A stretch of DNA of 8,530 nt from Spirochaetaceae bacterium (lineage in GTDB: Bacteria; Spirochaetota; Spirochaetia; Treponematales; Breznakiellaceae), in NCBI GenBank assembly GCA_031255655.1, contig JAIRSB010000148.1, positions 1-8,530 on the forward strand, read 5' to 3'. The position numbers and the translations under genes were made by a program. The notes under the pieces were generated by a model that was not told the DNA's origin, made no database searches, and saw only the letters and a program-made list of their open reading frames with translations. Positions 1 to 6,982 of this stretch are shown here, piece after piece (positions within the stretch are counted from its first letter, which is position 1; each line of letters starts with the position of its first letter).

Positions 1-2399
1 GCGCCGAAGCTGTAGCGCATATCGTCAGCTAGGGTGTGGCCTTCGCTGGATATTTCCTCGAACATATCGGCTGGTCTTGGGCGGCGCGCGGCGGCGTCGA
101 AAAATAGGTCTAGGGCTAATATTCCCGGAAATACGGGTATTCGTACTTCAGCCCAGTTTTCCCATAGCGCAAGTCCGCGGTTCAGCCTCTCGCCGGTCCA
201 GCCGCGTCCTATGAACATTCCGTCAATCGAAAGTTTGTTCGCATCCTCAATGACAGGCTGTTCTTGAAACGGCATCGGGAAAATCAACGATAGTCCGGTA
301 TGTATGCCGAAAACACCTTTGAAAGCCCATTTTTCGTTTACTTGCAGATTCCATAGTGTATGAAACCATTCCAGTTTCGTGTCGCTTCGGGAGTAATACT
401 CCAACTCGGTTTTGTTGGGCAACAGTCCGTATAGGCCGAAGCGTTCGCTGATATAAAAGCCGCGCGAAGGGTCGTAGTAGATGTCTCTGTCGTCTAATGA
501 AACGTTAAGAGCGATAGAATCGGAGGGTGTCCATTGTTTGTTGCGGTTTCGTATCGACGGGTCGAAGGGGCGGTATAGTTCGCCGTCAAAATCGTTGTAT
601 CGTATGCCGGCTCTTATACTGCCGCCCACGCTCAATATGCCGAAAGGCATGTTCCAGCGGTATCCGGTGGAAAAGCCCAGCGATATGTTCCATTGTTCGT
701 ACTTCATCAAAAAAGCGTCAGACGGGAGTTTTCCCGCGTTGTCGTATTCCTCGAACGAGGAAAAGCCGTCCGGGAATGCTCTGTCCTCGTCTCCGTTGAA
801 GAAGGGGGGGTGGTTGTTCATCGCGGCTAGACGCTGCGCGTGTTGAAGCGAAAGATCAAAGCCGCCGGATAGGGGCAGCCCGAACAGCCAACGGTGCGTG
901 TATCGCAATGACGCGCTTTGTATTTCAGGGGCGGCATTTATTTCCAGCCCTGTGATGTTGCCTGTTCCGCGGAAATTTCTATCGTTCCATTTTAGTATCA
1001 GCGAAACTGGGAATGCGTCCGGGTCGCTGGAGCCGGAGAATGATAGGCCAGCCTGAATGTCCGTCGTCGGCTGTTCTTCAACGTTTATTATCAGGTCCAT
1101 AAGGCTGTCCGCGCTGCCTTGCGGTGTGTCGGGGAATACGTTCGCGAAGTATTGCAGGTTGTACAAGTTGCGAAGCCCTGTCATTACTTTCGCTTTAGAA
1201 AAAACATCTCCGGGTTCAAGCGGCAGTTCGCGCAGTATTACATAGTCTTTCGTCTTTTTGTTTCCGCGTATTATTACGCGCTCAATATGCGCCCTTCCGC
1301 GCTCGACTATCGGCACTATGTAGGAGATTGTCCGCGCCGCCGTGTTGCGCTGCTCTTCGCGTCCTATGCTGTTGAATATGTAGCCGTTTTCAAAGTAAAG
1401 GTCGGCGACCCTCTGCAAATCCTGTTCAAGCCTGCCGGCGTTTACTGTGTCGCCTGTCTTTGAGTATATGAGTTTTTGCAGTTCTTCTGTAGAAAATATA
1501 TGGTTTCCGGTGAATGTAACGCCGCCGAATGTGTATAATGCGCCTTCGTAAACATGAAAAACAAGTGTAAGGTGATTTCCTTTATCGTCGGAGCGGACTT
1601 CGCGAGTTACGTCCGTTACTTCCGCGTCGATATAGCCGCGGTCGTGGTAGAAACGGTCTATCGAGGCGCGGTCGGCGATTAGTTTTGCTTCCTGAAACGC
1701 GCCGTCGTTTAATAGGCTTTTTTTCTTCAATGTCAGTTGGTTTTGCAGTGTGCCGCTGGAAAAGACGGAGTTACCCTCGAACTGTATCGCTTCTATAGTT
1801 ATTTTGTCGCCTTCGTTGATTATGAATTTGACCATTATGCTGCCGTTTTTGTCCGCGCTTGTTTCAACGTGCACATCGGCGTCCGGGAAGCCTTTTTCTA
1901 GGTATTTATTATAGACCGCTTGCTCGTCAACTCGTATTTTTAGCTGATTTATTACATCGTTCGGTTTTAATGAGATAACATCCAGCAGTTCGCTGCGCCG
2001 GAGTCCTTTGTTGCCTTCAAATGTTATGTTGGAAACGAAGGGACGCTCAACGACAGTGAAGTGTATTATGACCGCGCTTCCCAGCAAGTCGGCGGGTATC
2101 GCGCTTGGATTTATGTCTTCGAATAATTCCAGCGCGTAAAGTTGTCCGGTTAGTTCCCAAAACAGTTCGTCCGTGAATGTTTTGGCTATGTATTGCCCGG
2201 TTACGCCTTCAAGGTCGGAGGATTTTACGTGGTTTAGGCCGTCGAATGTGATTTTTTCTATGGGTTTTCCCAGATACCATTCATCGTCCTGGGCGCTGAC
2301 GGCTGTTATCCGCAAGAAAAACTGGATGATTGTGAACGCCGCGGCTATGGCGGTTCGTGTATATAATGGCGGATGAAATCTTCTAATGTTCAATTTCAA
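1..2399 (-). CDS. bamA: Outer membrane protein assembly factor BamA (3' end outside window)
   Basis: The first 799 codons are visible; the frame is open at the window edge and about 40-50 C-terminal residues are probably missing. BamA inserts beta-barrel proteins into the outer membrane. The TTG start (2397-2399) is chosen because an in-frame TGA lies six codons upstream, a GAGGT lies 9 bases before it, and it gives a signal peptide: K-L-N-I-R-R, a hydrophobic core at ~16-33, and likely cleavage after V-S-A (residue ~36). Five POTRA domains follow, at about 43-118, 119-197, 198-286, 287-367 and 368-444; four open with a clear F-x-G-N-type strand ('ITFEGN', 'IQFEGN', 'VTFTGN', 'VIIRGN') and the first with 'ITFDGL'. 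The barrel starts near 447 and has D-D-R-D (636-639), the loop-6 motif R-G-W (732-734), 'EVRIPVFPG', F-F-D, and 'MRYSFG' at the edge. The RGW variant replaces the usual (V/I)RG(F/Y). tamB lies 61 bp upstream. Confidence 0.95.
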   Translation of the reverse strand, partial: MKLNIRRFHPPLYTRTAIAAAFTIIQFFLRITAVSAQDDEWYLGKPIEKITFDGLNHVKSSDLEGVTGQYIAKTFTDELFWELTGQLYALELFEDINPSAIPADLLGSAVIIHFTVVERPFVSNITFEGNKGLRRSELLDVISLKPNDVINQLKIRVDEQAVYNKYLEKGFPDADVHVETSADKNGSIMVKFIINEGDKITIEAIQFEGNSVFSSGTLQNQLTLKKKSLLNDGAFQEAKLIADRASIDRFYHDRGYIDAEVTDVTREVRSDDKGNHLTLVFHVYEGALYTFGGVTFTGNHIFSTEELQKLIYSKTGDTVNAGRLEQDLQRVADLYFENGYIFNSIGREEQRNTAARTISYIVPIVERGRAHIERVIIRGNKKTKDYVILRELPLEPGDVFSKAKVMTGLRNLYNLQYFANVFPDTPQGSADSLMDLIINVEEQPTTDIQAGLSFSGSSDPDAFPVSLILKWNDRNFRGTGNITGLEINAAPEIQSASLRYTHRWLFGLPLSGGFDLSLQHAQRLAAMNNHPPFFNGDEDRAFPDGFSSFEEYDNAGKLPSDAFLMKYEQWNISLGFSTGYRWNMPFGILSVGGSIRAGIRYNDFDGELYRPFDPSIRNRNKQWTPSDSIALNVSLDDRDIYYDPSRGFYISERFGLYGLLPNKTELEYYSRSDTKLEWFHTLWNLQVNEKWAFKGVFGIHTGLSLIFPMPFQEQPVIEDANKLSIDGMFIGRGWTGERLNRGLALWENWAEVRIPVFPGILALDLFFDAAARRPRPADMFEEISSEGHTLADDMRYSFG

Positions 2400-2460
2400 A
2401 ATACAATAACCTCAAAAGCCTTCAGCGTCAAGTCCACCCCCGCAAGTTTAGCGCGCCACG
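2400..2460 (-). other. 61-bp gap between tamB and bamA
   Basis: This gap holds the bamA ribosome binding site but no terminator-like hairpin with a T-run. Two stops in the bamA frame (TAA at 2448-2450 and TGA at 2412-2414) limit the bamA start to the TTG at 2399 or later. The gap supports a shared tamB-bamA transcript. Confidence 0.5.
2409..2413 (-). promoter_or_regulatory. Ribosome binding site of bamA
   Basis: The minus strand reads TTTTGAGGTTAT upstream of the start. GAGGT pairs with the 16S anti-Shine-Dalgarno and lies 9 bases before the TTG at 2399. With the in-frame TGA that overlaps it, this fixes the start at a rare TTG codon. Confidence 0.65.
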
Positions 2461-5400
2461 CTATGGCAGCGTCCATTTTTTCGACAATGTTATCTTGTTA
2501 TCGCTTATCCAGATATTTTCCCGACGCGTTGGAACCAAATCCCATCGTATATCGAACAGCGGCCCTTTGAATTCCATGCTTAGGTCGGGTTCTATTAGCA
2601 GTCCGTCCATGCCGCCGACGCCTAAAGGGTCGTAACGTAACGACAGCATCGCTTGAAGAAAAAGTCCAGCGCCGATGTACTTACCTAAGAAAACAGTCGT
2701 GTTGTCAAAATAGTTACCAAGCTGCATCTGATTCTGTGACTGCGGCTGTAACTGCGCCGCGTCCGCCTCGCCAGCCGGCGAGGCGGACGCGGCATTGTCG
2801 CGGAACACGTTTAGCAGTATCGCGTTTTGCAAGGCCTGCGTCCGCAGCGAAAACATATCGATATGCAGAAAATCGCGGATATTTTTTTCAAACTGGCGCA
2901 CAACGCCGAACTGGGCGAGTATGTCGGCGGTGGAAGAAACAAATGCGCGTTGTATGGCGTTTTCCGAATCCGGCGTGCCTGAAAGTTTATCGCCTAACAG
3001 CGTAAATATCTCTATTTGTGAGAGCGCCGGCGTAGCGTCGAAGCGCGGGGTAAATGAGCGCAGGGACTGGTTTTCCACTATCATCGAGATGGTAACCGGC
3101 TCATTGTTTGTCCGGTCGCGGGTTTCCGCCACCACGCTGAAACGCGGGTCAAACTGGATTTCACTTTCGTTGAAGCTCATCGAGCCTTCTTTTATGTAAA
3201 AACTGCGCTGAAAGTAAAAAACTTCGCCTCCGCGTATGTCAATATCTCCATTTATAGAAAAATGTCCCGTGAAGTTATCGCTTGTAACCCGTATACTCGA
3301 ACCGGCGGCGGCGTAGGCTTGTAGTATCGGAATGTCGGCGTTAGGCCAAAGAAATTCGACTTTTCTGCCTGCCGTAATCCTTATATCGGTTTGTATGGGA
3401 ATTGTGGGGGCTGCGCTTCTTTCCCCCTGCGGCTCGGCTTCGTCTGTAAGCGGCGAGATTTCGATGTTGTCGCTCCCAACGTCGCCCAGTACACTCAGGC
3501 TTTGCCCGTCGCTGCCAAGATTAATCAGTCCGAATGCGCTGCCTATTAGCGTGAATCCGGCCACGTTCATGTTAAGCGGGATGGGCGTCTCCTGCGCCAC
3601 TAAAAGGCTGATATTGAAGGATGAGGGCAGCCAGCGTGAAATATGCATGTTTCCGCTTAAAACGCTTTGTCCGCTTCCAATTCGCACACTGACAGGTTCA
3701 ATCCGCGCTTCGCTGCCGGAAAATGTTATGAAAACCGGAGTAGGGCCTATCTCGTCCGTGAGTAATGATGGGATGTTGACACGCAGACTGTTCGCCGTTA
3801 TCGTGCCGAAAAATTCGGGGTCATGGAGGGGGCCGCTCAAGCGTACGTCGGCTATTATGAAGCCGCCGGGAATCGAGAGCTGGTCGACGGGAAGATAGCC
3901 GTATAGCGTAGAGACGTCGATGTATAAATTAGAAACTTCCGCGTCGATATTGCCGTCTTTTATGAAGCCGCTTATTGTGCCAAGCGCCGGGGAGGGGTAG
4001 GAGAGCGCAGCGAAAAAATCCCCTTCGTCGTTCATGCGCAGGCGGATCATGTCTTCCGGCCCGCCTTCTACGTTCCAAATCTCTCCGTGTCTCGAAAATT
4101 TGAAATCGAAGCTGTCCTCGCTTTCAAATTCGTTAAAGCGAGTGTTTTCGAATTTCATAACGCCGTCGAAGGATTGTAGCGCGGTTCCTATGTTCAGCCA
4201 TGAATCGGTTTGGGTGAAACTGGCGTTTATGCTCAAATCGGCGTTAAACTCGCGCTCCAGAGTTTCTCCCCATAGACGGGCTGACGAGCTTAGGCTGGAC
4301 TGCTGCAAGTCCACGTTAAAAAACGATAGGTTGGCGAAAAAATTCCCGTAACTGAAACGGATTTCCCCAAGTGTAAGGCTGGTGTTGTCAAGCGAGCCGC
4401 GCCCGCTTAGTGTGATGGGACGATTGTGGAAGGTTCCCTCTAACGAGGATACATCGAAAGCCGCAGACCAGTTTTCCTGTGTTTTGAAAAAGCCCGCGCC
4501 CCCCGTTATGAACATATTGTCCGCACTGTTGAAAAAACGTCCGCTCTGTAGGCCGCTGGTTTCGGCCCATATAAAAAGCGAATCATCCGCGTAGCGAAGC
4601 TGGGCGTCTAGTGTTTCGCCGCCGGAGGAGTCCCGCAAGTTCAAGTTGCCTGTAACCGTGCCTTCTTCGTGCCGGAAAAATCCGCGCCAACTGCCGGAGG
4701 CGCCGCCGTACATAGCGCCGCGTCCATCGTCAAAATATATGCGGTCGAATTCCGCTCCGTCTTGATCCACGCGCCCTGTAAGCTCGATGTCGGCGCCGGA
4801 GGAAAATGCGCTTTGTATGCCGGAAATCTTGAATTCGGTAAGATTGAACATCCACGAGACAGTGGAATCGTAGCGGAAATCGGCTTCGACGCCTAATTCC
4901 GCGTATCCGTCGCCCATCGGAAAGCGCGCCGAGTTCATGAATAACAAGCCTGTGAACGTGTTTTTTGAGGCAAAGTTTACGTTCAAGGTTAATCCGAAAG
5001 AACTAGAAAGGTAAAACGCGCTTTTGTCGAGCAGGGTAGCTTGCAGTGTGTAAGAATTGTTTTTGGAGCGCAGTTCGGCAGCGAAAGACATATCATTCTC
5101 GTTTTCGAAACCGCCGCGGGCTGCTATATCTAAGCCATTGCCGTTCCAAACAAGGTGGCTTTCGGCCAACTCGAAGTTGTTTTTCGTGCCGGAAAGCGAA
5201 AAACTTGCCCATATATCGCCTCCGCCCTGCCATACGACAATCAAGTGCGGCAGATTGTACGACAGTTCACCGGGACTGGTAGAGACGAAAACTTCGCTGG
5301 TGATGAGTATGTTATCGAAAAAAACGCGCGTCTGTGCCGGATAATCGGGCAGTTCCAACGCGCATCCGGCAATTTTTATCATGTCATACAGTGAAAACGA

Positions 5401-6921
5401 CTCCGATTCGACACGTATTTCCATGTTTTGTCCGCTAATATTGAAAGAGCCGTCCGCGGAAATTGGAGAAAAGACCGCTTCCTCGTAGGCTTCGGCGTTT
5501 TTTATGCTGAAGGCGGACGCGGAAAAATCAATGTCGCCGCCGCCGAGCTCGACAAGTATGTCAAAAGCCTGCAATTCCACAGTTTCTTCCGGCGCGCCGG
5601 AAGCCGCGCCTTCCGGCGACTTTATGCGAAATGTTTCGGCAAAAAAGTTTATGGCCTGTCCGTAAGATGATACAATGAAACTGCCGTTTAACGAGTTGCT
5701 GTTGCCTTTGCCGCCGGACTTTGTAAGGTTTAAGTCCGTCAGGCTAAGAACGCCGTTCGGCATGAAAGGCTTAAAATCGAGACTGCCAGTCCACGCTATA
5801 TCACCGCGCGGCAGCGAGACATCAAGCTCGTTAAAGTACGCGCTTTCCGTTCCTCCGCCGGCGTCCATGCTAAAGCTCCCGTTCCCTATCGGACTTTTGT
5901 CCAGAACGCCCTGCAACACGGCTGTGTATACAAGTTCTTCCTGCTTGCTGAATGAAATACCGGCGTTTCCTGAAATCCGCGTTCCAGTCCAGTTGTTCAA
6001 CGCCGCGAATTTTGCCGGAAAGCGCAACAGGCGCGAAATCCGAAAATCCTTGAAATAAGCCTGCCCGTCGAACGCCGCGTCCGTTAGACTGTAGTTGATG
6101 GATAAATCGTAGGCCTCTCTGTGTCCGGTTTTGCGGAGCTGCACCGCGTCTTCTGTTAAATTCACGAGTAAATCCAGTTTATCGATGATGAAATACGAGG
6201 TTTCCACCGAATTAAGACTCACCCTTATTCCGCTTTTCCCGTTTTTCGCGTCATAAATCCCGTCAACACGCGCCGAAAGTTCCGCCGCGATGTTGAGAGG
6301 CGCATTAAGTTTGATTTCTGCGCCGGAAAAAAGCCTGAATCGCAGAGTATCGTTGTTCACTTGCGCATGGAGCGCGATTTTTACGGCTTTCACGGCATCT
6401 TCTCCGGCTTTGAGACTGACATTTCCGCCGGAAATCCGCAAAATCAAGTTTTCCGGCGCGATTTTGATGATGTTTTTTATGCTTTCAAAGACCGTGCCGC
6501 CCCCCTCTCCGTCACCGCCGCGCAAAAGCTCATTCAAATCTTTCTCGGCGTTGATTTCGACAAAAGGCTCCTCGACACTGATTGACGGCGCAGAAAAAGC
6601 TGGCTTTCCTGTTAGAAGCGCCGCCAGCGAGTAGCGCGCCCGCAGACGTTTTATTCCGATGTACGGGAAAATGTCGCCCTCTTTGCCCTGAAGCCTTATA
6701 TCTTTAATATCCATCGTCCCCAAAATGGACGGACTCATGGAGGCGTAAAAAACGCTCCTGCCGGACAACGTTTCAACCTTTTCGATGAAAGAATCCCGCA
6801 CAACCTCGGCGCGGTCTAAAAGCCTGTTTCGCAGAGGCTTCAACAGAGCCGCCGTAATTAGAACAAGGGCGATAAAGAGAAAAATATGTATGTAAAGGCC
6901 GTTTTCCCGCGACATTTCCAC
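2461..6921 (-). CDS. tamB: TamB-like translocation/assembly module protein (DUF490 C-terminus)
   Basis: A 1486-codon gene ending in TAG. TamB proteins are anchored in the inner membrane and span the periplasm as a long beta-structured groove; they aid outer-membrane protein assembly with Omp85 partners and are implicated in phospholipid transport. One hydrophobic segment at residues ~9-27 (LYIHIFLFIALVLITAALL) forms a signal anchor. A very long region with alternating beta-strand character follows (~60-1170), with no catalytic motif. The conserved C-terminal domain spans ~1175-1486 and includes R-G-G-E-V-F-Y-F (~1229), F-D-P-R-F, and the family-typical 'ALSQIEIFTLLGDKLSG' (~1299-1315). A Gln/Ala/Ser-rich linker at ~1375-1399 contains a perfect DNA inverted repeat. 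The start is GTG at 6921 or ATG at 6915; neither has a good ribosome binding site. It lies directly upstream of bamA, as T. pallidum tp0325 precedes tp0326. It is somewhat longer than E. coli TamB (about 1260 residues). The family call is secure. Confidence 0.92.
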   Translation of the reverse strand: MEMSRENGLYIHIFLFIALVLITAALLKPLRNRLLDRAEVVRDSFIEKVETLSGRSVFYASMSPSILGTMDIKDIRLQGKEGDIFPYIGIKRLRARYSLAALLTGKPAFSAPSISVEEPFVEINAEKDLNELLRGGDGEGGGTVFESIKNIIKIAPENLILRISGGNVSLKAGEDAVKAVKIALHAQVNNDTLRFRLFSGAEIKLNAPLNIAAELSARVDGIYDAKNGKSGIRVSLNSVETSYFIIDKLDLLVNLTEDAVQLRKTGHREAYDLSINYSLTDAAFDGQAYFKDFRISRLLRFPAKFAALNNWTGTRISGNAGISFSKQEELVYTAVLQGVLDKSPIGNGSFSMDAGGGTESAYFNELDVSLPRGDIAWTGSLDFKPFMPNGVLSLTDLNLTKSGGKGNSNSLNGSFIVSSYGQAINFFAETFRIKSPEGAASGAPEETVELQAFDILVELGGGDIDFSASAFSIKNAEAYEEAVFSPISADGSFNISGQNMEIRVESESFSLYDMIKIAGCALELPDYPAQTRVFFDNILITSEVFVSTSPGELSYNLPHLIVVWQGGGDIWASFSLSGTKNNFELAESHLVWNGNGLDIAARGGFENENDMSFAAELRSKNNSYTLQATLLDKSAFYLSSSFGLTLNVNFASKNTFTGLLFMNSARFPMGDGYAELGVEADFRYDSTVSWMFNLTEFKISGIQSAFSSGADIELTGRVDQDGAEFDRIYFDDGRGAMYGGASGSWRGFFRHEEGTVTGNLNLRDSSGGETLDAQLRYADDSLFIWAETSGLQSGRFFNSADNMFITGGAGFFKTQENWSAAFDVSSLEGTFHNRPITLSGRGSLDNTSLTLGEIRFSYGNFFANLSFFNVDLQQSSLSSSARLWGETLEREFNADLSINASFTQTDSWLNIGTALQSFDGVMKFENTRFNEFESEDSFDFKFSRHGEIWNVEGGPEDMIRLRMNDEGDFFAALSYPSPALGTISGFIKDGNIDAEVSNLYIDVSTLYGYLPVDQLSIPGGFIIADVRLSGPLHDPEFFGTITANSLRVNIPSLLTDEIGPTPVFITFSGSEARIEPVSVRIGSGQSVLSGNMHISRWLPSSFNISLLVAQETPIPLNMNVAGFTLIGSAFGLINLGSDGQSLSVLGDVGSDNIEISPLTDEAEPQGERSAAPTIPIQTDIRITAGRKVEFLWPNADIPILQAYAAAGSSIRVTSDNFTGHFSINGDIDIRGGEVFYFQRSFYIKEGSMSFNESEIQFDPRFSVVAETRDRTNNEPVTISMIVENQSLRSFTPRFDATPALSQIEIFTLLGDKLSGTPDSENAIQRAFVSSTADILAQFGVVRQFEKNIRDFLHIDMFSLRTQALQNAILLNVFRDNAASASPAGEADAAQLQPQSQNQMQLGNYFDNTTVFLGKYIGAGLFLQAMLSLRYDPLGVGGMDGLLIEPDLSMEFKGPLFDIRWDLVPTRRENIWISDNKITLSKKWTLP
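2756..2793. repeat. Perfect 17-bp inverted repeat with 4-base loop inside tamB
   Basis: The left arm is 2756-2772 (gccgcgtccgcctcgcc), the loop is agcc (2773-2776), and the right arm is 2777-2793, an exact reverse complement of the left. It encodes tamB residues ~1377-1389, an Ala/Ser/Glu-rich stretch next to a Gln-rich linker in the DUF490 domain. No T-run follows on the transcribed side, so it does not look like an intrinsic terminator. The mRNA should form a very stable hairpin here. Confidence 0.9.
5586..5618. repeat. 18-bp perfect palindrome plus third copy of its arm, inside tamB
   Basis: CTTCCGGCG (5586-5594) abuts its reverse complement CGCCGGAAG (5595-5603). After six bases a second CTTCCGGCG follows (5610-5618). 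The central arm can pair with either flank, and pairing with the 3' one gives a 9-bp stem with a 6-base loop. It encodes tamB residues ~435-446, in the stretch S-P-E-G-A-A-S-G-A-P-E-E, a small-residue linker between beta segments. Confidence 0.8.
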
Positions 6922-6982
6922 CCGCTTAAAATCAGGGACGCGCCTAAACCCGCGATTGCAAGTGTTTTCGGGGCGCTGTTTT
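6922..6982 (-). other. 61-bp gap between U32 gene and tamB, no terminator seen
   Basis: This short gap has no strong hairpin followed by a T-run and no clear -35/-10 pair on the minus strand, which favours read-through from the U32 gene into tamB. In the tamB frame it stays open back to a TAG at 6994-6996, within the end of the U32 gene, but it has no ATG, GTG or TTG codon. The usable tamB starts are therefore GTG at 6921 and ATG at 6915. Confidence 0.5.

Noticed and set aside
481..846. 121-residue plus-strand reading frame opposite bamA
   Set aside because: It overlaps well-supported BamA barrel sequence on the minus strand, and its composition is that of an antisense shadow.
2403..2431. 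Sigma70-like promoter before bamA: TTGACG, 17-base spacer, TATTGT on the minus strand
   Set aside because: Transcription would begin about 7 bases after the -10, inside the first codons of bamA, and the element overlaps its ribosome binding site. It could only serve an internal start, so it is probably chance.
2756..2793. Intrinsic terminator between tamB and bamA
   Set aside because: The hairpin is strong but lies about 300 bases inside tamB, and no T-run follows it on the minus strand.
3332..3898. 188-residue plus-strand reading frame
   Set aside because: It lies entirely antisense to tamB, has no recognisable family, and reflects the codon pattern of the opposite strand. The other plus-strand frames in the window are rejected for the same reason.
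5511..5522. 12-base exact match (aggcggacgcgg) to 2781-2792 as a dispersed repeat
   Set aside because: In both places it encodes Ser-Ala-Ser-Ala-type codons on the minus strand, so shared codon preference explains the match.
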